The notes beneath the pieces were generated by a model that saw nothing but the letters and a program-made list of their open reading frames with translations, made no database searches and was not told the DNA's origin. A DNA stretch of 64,000 nucleotides from Saccharina japonica (lineage: Eukaryota > Sar > Phaeophyceae > Laminariales > Laminariaceae), in contig MEHQ01003657.1 in NCBI GenBank assembly GCA_008828725.1, positions 124,001 to 188,000 on the forward strand, given 5' to 3'. The first letter of the stretch is position 1. Every line of letters begins with the position of its first letter. This document shows positions 1-12,700 of this stretch, one piece after another. Made by a program: the position numbers and the translations under genes.

Positions 1-186
1 GAAATCTCATGGCCCTTGTCTTTATAGACATTTTGTTTCGGTCATCAAACGTAACGATGCTGGGTAATTCCTCGGCGGAGAAGCCTCTGTCTACTCAGAA
101 ACAAAGCTAAATAGTGGTACCCATTTCAAAGCACGCGTCGTATTCTAGATCCTATCCGCCCGTGGAGAGGTGGTATTTAAAAAATG

Positions 187-432
187 ACGCATGCTACGAT
201 AGAGGTGCACCATGTTTTTTCTGAGCTCCTCACTTAAGGAGCGTCATCCCTCACCCAAAAAATGATTTTGGAGGAAAATAAAAAGTGCTGCCGGATGAGA
301 AATCTCATGACCGAAGTATACTCTCAAACATTTTTCGTCACAAAAATGAAAGTCCGACGAATTTGGGTTACGGAGCCCGGTCGTTCAGAAAACGATTCAG
401 CCAAAAAGTGCTACCTCTACCGCAGCACGCGT
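187..432. mobile_element. MITE family 1, copy A (246 bp)
   Basis: Terminal inverted repeats ACGCATGCTACGATAGAGG (left) and the complement of a CCTCTACCGCAGCACGCGT end (right). Inside is a near-palindrome, GAGCTCCTCACTTAAGGAGC, at about 221-240. The copy is collinear with that at 59006. No clear target duplication flanks it (AAAATG versus CAGAAT). It has no coding capacity. Confidence 0.8.
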
Positions 433-681
433 CAGAATCTATAACAATGAAAGCTGTGAGATCGAGCGTATCGTCGAAACGTATGCAGGATATATATGTA
501 GAGTATATATTTCCAATCCAGCAAATGTATGGGTTTGAGCTGACAGGGCTCGAAACCAGCAACACGTAGCTAGATTATTTAAATCGTGAGAAGCTCTGCC
601 ATGAACGACGTAGGTAATGAATTGTGCGGATCGGTGGTGCCTCCAATGCGCGGAACCGTGCGTGTTTCTTGCTGCGGGCAG

Positions 682-762
682 GTGCCTTCTCCTTCAAGCA
701 TGCGCCACTTAAGGTCCTTGGAGACAGCTACTACAACCACAACTTCGCCAGTGTATCAGGAG
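682..762 (+). CDS. Exon: beta-helix coil 1
   Basis: 81 bp, acceptor GGGCAG before it and donor GTGAGA after it, phase 1 on both sides. It encodes one coil ending LGDSYYNHNFASVSGG. It has no start or stop of its own and is recognisable only from the spacing of the motif and the splice sites. It is the most upstream exon I can support; nothing similar is visible in 1-681. Confidence 0.8.
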
Positions 763-3700
763 GTGAGAATACATCATATATACGTAAGTAAGTAGTGTGC
801 GTGATGAATCATCCGTCGTATCTCCTGTAGGTCATATACGTTCAATACTACAGTAGGTCGTATCTGTAGAATATTAAGTGGTTGCTATTGGGTAACATCC
901 AACGGAAAACAAAATACAAATATTTCGGTTGTGCTATGTGGTGGTTGGTGGGGATCTTGACCGGAATTATGATGTCGACATTCGGGACCGTTGGCGGAGG
1001 CAGTAGTGCGTGAGCATGGTAACCAGGAAGCCATCATACCGCAGTACTTCGGTCAAACTCCTTTACAAACGCGAGCTCTTGTTTGATCAGATGAAGCAAT
1101 TTCTAATTGGTGTCGAAATATTCTTGGAGTCGCCGTAAAACAATTATGCACTCAACGCCATCCACTGTCCTAAACTTAAATATTCAATGCCTATACTATG
1201 TGTTCGGTATACTATGAACTATTTTATACCTGTGATTCGTTAACCATTCACGCATTTCACGGTTGTACTGTTAGTTCCTTCATATCGCATATCATATTTC
1301 ACGTTCAAGGACTTAGCCTTTCTTGCTCTGCAACCTTATTACACGAATCTCTTAAAGTAAGGACTAGCCACCACATATCAGACAGCGGTTACTTTATACG
1401 TACCCAAAAGTATTATATTTACATTCGATACACACAATGGATTTTCCTCTATACACGTTTCACCAGTAGCCCCTTAAACTGCTACAACCTCCTATTCCAC
1501 GGTGATAACCTCCTCTGTAACGTTAACAACCTCCCCTCTACCTTAGGCACGATGAAACTCTGATCTTGGAAACGTTTTTTTTTTTTTTTTTTTGCAGGCC
1601 AACATCACGGCCAGTTGTCCCCTACGGAGTGGAACAGGATAATCGTGTTTAGTCTCAGTGTTCACTCTTTCTACTACCAACTACGCACGCCTCAAACTCA
1701 TGGCGTGGACGTGCAATGCACGTGCACCTGACACCTTTCGGCCAACACAGTTTGCTACGAGTGTGGTCTAGATACCGACGTCTAGTACTGTTAGGCCAAA
1801 CTATGTGGGGCTGGCTGGGAAACGGGTCATGGCATTGTTTATCCGGTTGAACCCTCATATATTCTTTGATTTCAGCATTAAGCTCCTATCAATAGAGTGA
1901 TCAGCTTCTGGAACGTTTGGTGCTCTCGTACTGCAGCATGCCTCGCTTCTGCCCTACATGAACCCTTCATGGGATTTGTCATCTCGTGTTGGCGTACGAT
2001 ATCTGAAACTCTCGAGGTTGGGGAGAGGCAAGAGGATCCCTTCATGTCAGCGCTGACTGAGTGGTCTAGCAGAAGTATAGTGCCAAATATTCAAAACATT
2101 GTATATATGGCGCTCGACTTACCCAATAGCCGACCTTGACAAATGGTGTAAGCTACCTTCGATACATAATACTTGCATCGGTTACCCGATACGTGCTCGC
2201 ATCGGTAAAGCACGTGCTCGTGAGCATATTGTACAACACGCGTCGGACTCCAATAGACTGGGCTATTCGGAAATAGCTCCGCATCTGCCGCTGTGAATGA
2301 CACATATTCGAGCCTGACCTAGTGCCCCCCGCGGAACAATGCGCACCCCCCCCCCTACCGAATGATGACTCTTGGGGCGCTAACAATGCTTCACGGCGTC
2401 CCGCTACAGGCGTTTTCTCCTTCGACAATGCTTCGGTCGAGCTCAGCGGTACAAGTAATTTTCACCACAACTCTGCGGTTGTTGAGGATGCAGGTGAGAC
2501 TGAGACCTGTTTGCGATAAATGTGACACATAACGCGTTTTGGCGTTTGTTTCATATTGTCAAAGTAAAAACAGATCACGTCGGAGTCTAACTGTTTCTGA
2601 GGTGCTCGTGGTTTCTTCGTGTTTCGATGTGGGCAAGGTAGCGCGTATGGTATAGGAGTCGTGTTCTTCTCAACTGCGGGCGTTATACTTTTATTTGAAC
2701 GTGGACCGGCATAGACCAGACGCGTATCATCTGCACGGGAATTTCCACTTGTATAAACTCAGGGCGGCAAACGATATGCCATGCCAGGCTAACGTCCTTC
2801 TGATCCGAACACAGAACGCGTTATCGTTTTCAATAGATGTGGGGGAAGGTAGTCAAAACGGATTGCATAGAAGAATAGGCTCTCCTGAGCTGCAGATGTA
2901 GCAGTTTCTTTTGTTTAGACATGGGACAGCGAAAACAAACTGCACCTTCGACCAAGTGCGTATGAGCTGCACGTGTTATTCTCTTGTTCGGACGTGGAGA
3001 AGACACTTTTGGATTGGATTGGGGATTATTTCTTTCTAAGATACTCGTGTTCTTCTTTGGTTTTTCGTTGGGCAGGGAGAACAAGTGGTAAAATTTAGAT
3101 TATGCCTTTATCGCACAGCGAGCATCCCTGCCAGCTGGATGGATACGCGGGATGACGAGGAATTCCAACCGCGTTACACAAACAAATATATAAATCTGTC
3201 TTGTTTACCTCGAACAAATTGAGTTCAAGGATTTGCCGTCAAAACCAATATATGTATGTGCAGAACCTCGAGCTGTTTTCCACGTACTTGGTAGATCGGA
3301 GGCGAAAAACACCGAGCAAATTTGATTTCCTATCACCAGCGTCTGCGTGTTGTGCGTCTTAAAAATACATATCTCGGCCGGTAAACAGCCATCCGTACTA
3401 CGTATACTATAGTGCAAAGCTGCGAGTGTATAACGGTAGAAACAACACTTCCCTGTCCTCGCATGCAGGGGTCATACATGCCGAAAACGGGGCGGAGATA
3501 CACTGCTACGGCCAATCTTCGTTTGTCAACAATTCAGCGGGAAGGTATGGAGGTGAGACCGAGTGCGTCACGGGTACCGGGGTAGGGGCGTCAGTTATGC
3601 GTTCTTTACTTACGGGGGTTATACTATACCCTTCGGACAAAGAGTCCTACACGATTCCAAGTATTACTTCACAAACAAACGGTTGCGGTTCAGAAGTGAG

Positions 3701-6700
3701 TAACAGCCCCTCGGCTTGGTGTCTATCGAACCTAGGTACCAGTGCAGTTTGAACCTATTTATTTTGCGTTTCCCGAGATCCATCTCTATGGACGGATGGG
3801 TACTATATTTTCGCTGACGAAACAATCTCAGATCCAGGGTTGAATGACATACATATCTACTCGTTCGAAGTGGCCTAAACGAGGTATTGGAAATCATCAT
3901 AGCCCCAGTAGCGAGGAGCGATAGGGACCGTTTGCTAGAAAGATGTCTGGAAATGGGCTTGGGCAATTTCAGGCGGAATATGTGTATCGTGCTTTAAAGT
4001 AAGCCGACCACCACACCATCGACACAACATCGACTATTACCAGCGCCCGACCGTCGCCCTTCGGCGTGCACGTGAATAACTGGCGATCGGTATTGTACCA
4101 TTCGTGGTTGTCCAAATTCGGGACGTTTCGCTGAAAGCCCCCCGTACACGTATTTTAACAATTCCGATGGTTATCGTGTATTCGGCATTTCGTCCGGTGA
4201 GAAGCTCCGTTAGTAAACATAATAGACACACCCGTACATACTGAATTTAAGGGGGAAAATGTGAGTGTGTGTGACAATGGGTACCACATACCTACACATG
4301 AAGGAATGGCCCCTTTTCTGTTGTATCTTAATTTGATTGACGAACATATGTGGCACCGAGCTGCCCTAATGCTTTACCCAAGAAGAGTAAGGTCCTCTCG
4401 CGTATTTCCCTAAGAATGTCCATCTAAATGCCATCCATTGCCTTATAAATAGTCCTTGCAATGAATATGTGCATTCTGTGCGTGTAAATAAAAGGTTAGA
4501 CTATATCAAACTGGAAACATATATATATTAGCCGTGACGGTCAGGGCCAAGGGAATCGGATAGCGCCTTTTAACTTTTGGAATTTCCTTGGCTATAAAGT
4601 TGAGCACAAGTAGAGCAAGGAACCTTCGGTGATGTTTCACGTGTGTGTATTGTTCGTGAGGTGTAGTTAGACGTGTTGGTTACATTATGTGTGTTTGTTT
4701 GAGAATTTTACTTATTTATGGTTGGCATTGTTTGGTTTAACGCGTGGGGGGAACTGCCAAGTACAAACAGCACGAAATGGCGCAAATAGACTCGCAGAAC
4801 ACGGGAGCAGACAATGCTGCTCCTGCTGACCATAAATTAATGGGCCAGACATATCGTGATTCTTCGTGACTATTTAGTTCTATTGGCATTAGGGAAGTTA
4901 TCCAGCCCCTGGGACCGGCCGTGGCAGAGGCGGTGTGGCAGCGAGTGAGCCTTAATTGGTGGTTCGAAAAATAGACTGAAGTGATGTGGCAAAACAGCGA
5001 AAATCTGCGTGTTTGGGCAAAACCATGAAAAATATCGCAAACGTGATTGATGCTGAAACCATTACCATCCCAGGGTGGACAAAAACTCGACAAATTGTTC
5101 CTCATTCTGCATTTCAAACTGTAAAGTACTTCCACTGCAGGCTTTTGTATTAAAACGATATTCTAAAAGGGCTCTAACATTCGGTGTTAGTCTGTTGTTT
5201 CGGTCACGCCTCGAAAATCGTCAAAATCTGAATCAATGTCAGGGTGAAAAAATAGGATACCATTAATTATCCGTTATTCTCGTACCCGGTACGTTAGCAT
5301 CTCACTTGCTTTACCCATTCATTTTCGTTTAGTTTGTTTTGTTTTTTCTCTGTTTCACAGTCTGTGACCACATAATTTGCATCTCTCTAGGATTACGAAT
5401 CAGGTCAGGCACTGGGTGTACTGATGTGGTTGAGTAGAAATAACGGGTTTAATGTGAAGACAACACACACATGGGCAATGGCACCTGAGATATGTACTTC
5501 CCATTAAGAGACAAAAAACACTCTGAACGAGAATAAAATTCTCCACGACTGACCGCGAGGATATAGGTATTGTAGGGATGCGTTTGTCGACCCGAAACCA
5601 ACGCCCTCTCCACGCGGTACGTGCATCAACGTTCTGGTGAAATGGTCTGTCATTTCAGCTGCCCGGGCTATACGCACATATTCATTGTACCGCCGTGGTA
5701 TCGAGCACGCACCACCTCATTTTCGTGTTTGGCATGTTCAAACGTTGATGCCCTTCATTATTCCTTATTAGGCGCCTTTCACGCCGCGGACTCCGAAATA
5801 TTTTTCGACAACCGCACATTGTTCATGGACAACTCAGCGAGGCGCTCTGGAGGTAAGCCACACTATTGTAGTTATATCTTCGTCTGGCAAGAAATGTCCA
5901 GTTGAGATGGTAGAAAGGATCATATGTAGATAGCCTACAGTTCTTCCGGTAAGGGGGCAGCTACCCTCATGTTTGTTGCCGCCATTGAGCCACTCGGGCA
6001 AGGACGCATCCTACGGTAAAGTTGAGGGTGGTCACTTGAGGACCTATGTACCTCGCCCAAAACTTGACTTGAGACGAAAATAAAAGTGCTCCCCGATGAA
6101 TAATCCCATGGTCTAAGTATGCAATGAACAATGTTGCAACACGAGAATGGAAGTCGACGGCTGTGGGTTAAGGAGCCCGAGCACTCAGACAATATTCCAG
6201 TCAAAATGTGCTGCTTCTATCGCAGCACGAGTCCGAGAGGCTCCATACCTAACACAGAAATGGTGTTGAACGAAAAGTATGTCATTGTTAACACAGTTTA
6301 GCAAACAATCTCATGGCGGCCAATATCGTCAAAATGTTGGGAGGCACCACAACTTTAGACTTCGATACAACATAGGGCACTTGGTTGAGTGGCTATCGAT
6401 CGCTGGAACAGAAGCCCCCAAAGCAAATCCCCTACCGCAGCCTTATGTTGCCGTTTACTTGGACTCATAGCGTGAACAGTTTCCTTAGACAAATTGCCCC
6501 ATATTCTATTTGCTCTTACCGTCCCGCTGCGATCCCCTCGGACGTTCATAGTATATCAGCTCCAGAAAAATCCAATTTTCTGACACTAGGCTGGAAGCAC
6601 CACCACCACCACGAAGGCAATAATAAGAGACGGTTTTGTCGGCCGAACTACAGCATATCTCTAGAATCGTTGGGACATCATTCGTGTTAAACATCGTGTT

Positions 6701-9700
6701 CTGCCCTATGCACTTGTGAGCCACGACATAGGTCGTGACAGTTGTCAGGTTTTCGTTGTTTTTTTCGGGCGATATGCATGGCACCTTAAGCCAGGAGCCT
6801 CGATCTTGTAAAACCACATACTCTATGTATATCACGTATCAAGTAACTAGCGTGGCGAAAGTGCCTAATGTTCCCTGGCTGGCCCTGCTTTCGCCTGCAG
6901 GAGCCGGTTCGACCAGAACCTCGGTCGTCACCTTCGCTGGCGAAACCAACTTCACGCACAACTATGCTGTATTGGACGGGGGTGAGAAATACGTAATGTA
7001 GCAACCTGCATCAACAGGCCTACGAGTTGGCGAACTAAATGTTGTCAACCAGCTATATTCATAAATTATCATGTAGAAAGCGTGTTACGTTTGTCAAGGT
7101 CATCGGGAAGACCTGATTTACTGCCCACAGCCGCCGTGTTTGCGCTTGTACCCGTCGGGACCACTGTGAGTTGACCATACTGTACAGTGTTTTTTCCTAT
7201 ACTGTGACGCGCTTTACAATATAGGCATCCTGATTTAAGAAAAGGCTTCACAACTCTAACACCTTCAACCGAGGAACTGCACCCACAATCTCTGGAATAC
7301 CCTTAGCCCTCTACGTCAATATTCGCTGTATACCTAGAGCATATAGATTGTTGGCTAGTTTGCACTTAAATATGTGTATCAAAAGTAAGTTTCGGGGTGC
7401 CGAGCCTCGGCACCCATGTTCGTGCACCGAATCGTAGCCTGCAAGCATGCGCCTCAATCATTCAAAAAAACAACGATGTCGTAACGAGTTGATGGTTTGG
7501 AGCTGATAGGTAAACGGCATACCATACACTATAATCAAGGTAACACAACCCCTCAAGCGAAAATTTAAGCTGATCTTCACACAGATTACTGTGCAAACGC
7601 CCGAGAGGTGTGCCATTGACAACATCTCGACGAGATCCTTCCACAGGCAATCGTTGAGTTTCGGGCGCATCAATTATGTTCGTGGAAACTAGATTCGAAG
7701 TTCAGCGCGGAGCATGTGTTACCTTACGCAATACCTGGTATACGGTAGGCTGGTGGGGTGTGATTATGTTCCACAGTGTATGGTATCTAGTATCGGTGCC
7801 GTTGTAATCGTAGTTGTGTACCTACGTTTGAACCCAGCAACGAAAACGGCCCATATACCCTTCGCTCGAAGCCTCGCCGGATGTTGTTCATCACACCACC
7901 GTGTCCATGCGTTTGCTATGTATACAGTTCATGGCTCCTTTCTGTGTTTTACGGTACGGGTCGTGTTCGGGCGAGAATACGCATAAACGCCGAGTTCAAA
8001 TCGTATTGCTATTCGTATTCCTACGCTCAAGTCTCCTGGCATTTTCTCTCAAGTTGTAATTGGTACGCATCGTCTTCTTACGAAAACATGAATTAGCCTG
8101 TAGTTCCGACCGTCTGTCTTGACATTCCATTTCCTCCAGTTGGCGAGATTTAATCCGTACAGTCTAGGACTTGAGGGGCGATCACCGTCGAAACACCTGA
8201 CGGTTACGGCATTAGCCACACGCAGTTCGAAACACGGCTTTGCTCGAATGACTACCCCAACTGATGATGAATTACTTAGTCAACCATTTCTTTTTTTTTT
8301 GTTGGAGACTGCAGTGTAGCAGAATTCATTATGTCTCCCCAGTGCTTGTATGGGGTTGTTCACTGGGCTGCGCCATGTTTTGATGGAATATGACCAGGTA
8401 CGATGAGGAATTATAGAGTATGTTGAGGTATGATGGCGTATGGCCAGGCACAGTGCATAGCTCCTCAAGTGAGACGCCCTAGCGAAATGAACGCGCCACA
8501 TCTACCATAACAAGCGGCACGCCGATTTGATGAGGATATGACACATACTACTGCATCTATACCCGAGAAGCTCCATTCCTCAGGTCGCACTTATTTATAC
8601 TTTTGGTGCAGCCAGAACCGGTCAGACATCGACTAGACTCCCCATGTGCTCACTCGCAGGCGTTCTTTTACTCATTGCTTCCTCTCGGGTGAATATTTCT
8701 GGCCTCACCTCCATTCTCGACAACTCGGCTGGAAACAATGGAGGTAAGGAGTTCATGATTTTACATATGTGTACTGCATTGTCAATAGCGTGCGGCGGGG
8801 TAGTACAGCGCTTTGTCAACAACCTATTTGTGAATGAAGGGCTACTCAATTGTACAAGGAGTACCCTATATCAGGTAGGGTGCCACATTTTGGGCAATCA
8901 ATGCTCCTCGACTGAAGATCTACATACTTTTGTATGTACCGGCATACCCCTAACCGGGCAGAGCAATCGTCAGATTGAACATCGATTTTTCCAGAAAATT
9001 GATTTCTTGTGAGGCGAATAAGCCCTTGAGTACGAGCTGCAGAAACACTATTAATATGGAGCACCCACGAACCGTTGCACGGTGGATTCGTCAGATATAG
9101 CGGTTAGTTTGTTTTCGTTATTTTTCGTTGTGTACCTTGATACTACCCCAACTACCTACTGCTGTTCATCGAAGTTCACTTCGATTTTTCTCGAAGACAG
9201 TTCTTGGATGGGTTGGGTTAGGAGTAGTTCTCTTCAGGCAGCGCGTCTCAGCAAGTACGAGCACTGCTACGGTAGGGAGCGTCTCGAGGGTCTCCGCATA
9301 TTAAGAACATGGACGAGTTTATCTTTTAGTCTCCATGTCCGTGGCGCGCCCTTGGAAGTGGGCTGTCGGTTCAAATTGCGCGACATTGAATTTCATGGTG
9401 GTAAATTCTTCTGTAGCTCCTTGACCATTCTCTCAAATACAGCCTGAGAGCTGTTTGTCAGCAGAGTCTTGCCTCAGATGCTGTTTGGTGCTTACGTGCA
9501 TTACGTCCGTCAAGTGTTTCCCCTACGGTTCAAAAGGGCAATTCGTCACGTGTTGTGTACTAGCACAGTTTCTCCCGTTCGAACCCTCTAAAATAAAAGT
9601 TCGGGGCCACTTCAGTAGGGTACGTCTAACCCATATGTGAATGTATTCACCTTACCATTTACGCCATGCAATGCGTGAACCCCCCCCCCCCCCCAAGTAC

Positions 9701-12700
9701 GGGATATTGAGCATGCGGAGGCATATCGTACGTAAACGGCAATATATTAACGCTTTTGAAATGTCCGAAATGCAATTTATCGCAAAAAACAATACACATG
9801 ATAAATGATACCAGGTAAGTAAAGTCATTACCACAAAGGAAGGAAAAACAATCACGACGTTGCAGTGTTGACATACCGTGCATGAGCATCGCCCTACCAC
9901 TTGCCTGTCTGTTAATCCCGCTTCACCTGGGTTGTGGCCTACAACTCCATCAGACACGGTGGTTGCACAGCATCTCACATGCAGCGGCAGCAATAATTTG
10001 TTTTTTTTATATGGCATTTACCGTAAGCAGTCCGGTTTGTGAACTGTGCTCGAGAGTGATATCACCAAGTCGACGAAGTGCTGTACCAGGTAGGTAGAAG
10101 GAACACTTACTAAGGATATTTTTGCCAATGTCCGCAGGCGGCTTTTACACTAGCTCAGACACGGCGCTCTACATTGACGGGGAGACTTCGTTTACACGTA
10201 ACACAGCGGGTGGCAATGGAGGTGAGGGAGGGAACCGAACCCCGTGAATAAAGTGTCATAATCGTCTATGAATAGACTCCAATGCTTACACCTGGCGTGG
10301 ACCGGTGAAGAAGGAGGCATTTAGCGATGGAATAGTTTGGGTAGAACCGTTCGCGCAATCAATTTAGGACGACCCGGATCTTCACCAGAGGATTAGCTGC
10401 TTGGTTCCCCAGGTATTGAAACGAAGCGGGTAGGTCAACGTACGGCCGTATACGGTACCGACGTCCCAAATATCCCGCCGTTCAGAGGGGGGGAGTGTTA
10501 TAAGGATTACCCTGAGCTGGGTAATCGATCGATCTTTTACCCCTATAGCTCAGCAGGTAATACCCTAACATGATGCAAACACAGCAATGCTCGCCCTCCC
10601 TTGCAGATACAAGGGTCCCGACACCTCCTGGAGACTATAACGAACAAGTTATACGTTTGTCGGTCTAAGGTCTGAGCATTTTAGAACTGGAGCTATGCCG
10701 TTTTCCGTAAGGAGTGCTGATATGGTGTTATTATACCAGAAATAGTATTGCTCTGTAAAAAAAACGAAAAATATATATTTTTCAACTCTCAAGTACTCTT
10801 GTTTCATCATGACCGAAGAGGCCCCTTAATCACAAGACCCCCCCACCTCCCGCGATATATTGTTTGCGCTTAAAACCCGTGCTTTCCACCCGTCGACAGA
10901 ACACCCAGCAGTGTCTGTGCCGATTCTTCACCCACAAAAAAAAACACAACCAAACTGAGAACAGCGCTCGATTGCATAGTGAGCAAACAGGCGGACAGTG
11001 ATTATGGGAAAGCCGACGTAGTTTCATCGAGGGCAATAACAATGTGATATTTGGAAACAACGTAATGAGCGCTTCCAACTGTTTGAGGTGTGTCATTAGA
11101 AGTAGGAACCGGCTCCGTCTCGAAACGGATGCATGACCAAAAAGTCAAATGGCAATGGTAATCAGCAAATGAGCACGCCTCCACCACCCAGCGGGTCCAA
11201 AAATGAAATTCGCCCATGCACTCGGAAAAAGTTGTTTATTTCAACACGGATTGACAATTCGAATGTGCTGATGCCGCTGTGCTTCGTTTGATACAGCTAG
11301 ACGGATATCTATTTTTTTAATCAAGTTACTGATCGATTGCGATTTGTTTATGTTGTGACGCGAAGATAGAATGTGTGCTTGGTGTTAGCAAATAAATGCG
11401 ATACTCTTGCATGATGCTCAGTGAAGCCGGTGTGCATGTTATGACATACTGCTGTATGGCCGGTGCCAGTGGGAACCACTGCGTACACGAGGTTGTTTTT
11501 ATTGGATGTCTAGAACATCGGAAACAGTTGTCGATTTTTTAACAGTAAGGGATAGAGTGCTGCGGAACTTCGTCCAGTTTCGTGATCAATCCCAGTCAAT
11601 GTAAATATTGGTCAAGCTGCCTGCTGTGTGCATCCTATTGTCGACCGAGGTACAAAATACGAATCAATGGATGTACTACCGCCTCCCAAGAAGAATAGAC
11701 TTGTCACTTGGCAGGGAGCAGTCACCACAATCGACGAACGCAACACCTCCTTGGACTACGCCAGTGATGTAACGTTTTGACTGTTTGTCCTTGTACAGGA
11801 TCAGCCACGACCCAATCGCTTCGTGTACGGTGAATATAAGGATTGTATAGATTGTATGGACGTTGAAATTAATACCGTACCCTCCATTTCCCTTGATGTA
11901 CTGTCTGACAACTTCCTCTTTTGGCTGCGACCACCGGCTGTAGGCGCGTTGTCCAAGCTATGCCGGTTCAAGACCCCACCCCCCCACCGCTATATAGGTG
12001 GACTTGTCATGGACGCTGTAAAACACGCCTCGTACAGTTTTTAGTTTATGTTTCAATCATTGGCTGCGAATTATCCAAGTATCTAAGCGGTCCACACACT
12101 TACGGGCAGAGCCGTACCGGCGACGTGCGCTTGTTAACAGACTGCACTAAATGCAAGTGTGTGTCTTCCTACGGACAGGTGCGCTGAGCTCGTTCACAGG
12201 AACAAGCGTCAACATCGCGGGGATAACCACGTTCCGAGAGAACGTGGCAAAGTGGCTTGGAGGTGAGAACCGTAACCCGGCATGCACCAGGTGTGGGATG
12301 TTCACAGGGATGCGCACTGCAGGCCTTGATGAGTGGAAGCGGTTTGATTGGGTTCGCCAGCAGTCAGCGCACTCGCTTGCATCGGTATGGGTTCAACACT
12401 GTTTTGGCCGATGGTAGTTTATGATACCTGCACAGAAACATGGAGATATTTAGCGAAGAACGTAATGCCTGGAATTTGGGGCGATAAGGGGATAATACTC
12501 CTACACACTGCTGTCTAGTTTTGTTCGCTTCTCCGGCCATTTTATACTATCGGTATGTGTTACGGTCACACCCTAACTATACTATTTAGTAGCTACGGTA
12601 CAAAGCTACACAAGAAAACATCATGCGGGTGTCGCCTTTTTTAGGAACGGGAACACAACATTGATCTTTGTTTTGTTGACTTGGTCAAACCTCGTACATA

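Noticed and set aside
1571-1730. Exon start after a long T-run and GCAG
   Set aside because: The acceptor is good, but the phase 1 frame reads GQHHGQLSPTEWN and bears no relation to a coil; no matching donor.
4130-4200. Exon with TYFNNSDGYRV before GTGAGA
   Set aside because: The phase would fit, but there is no acceptor nearby and no Gly-Gly or coil pattern.
9330-9402. Possible extra coil (GAPLEVGCRFKLRDIEFHGG before GTAAAT)
   Set aside because: No acceptor AG in the right phase and the F-x-x-N-S-A core is absent.
10545-10620. tRNA gene (TAGCTCAGCAGG A-box)
   Set aside because: No B-box within tRNA length and no acceptor stem.
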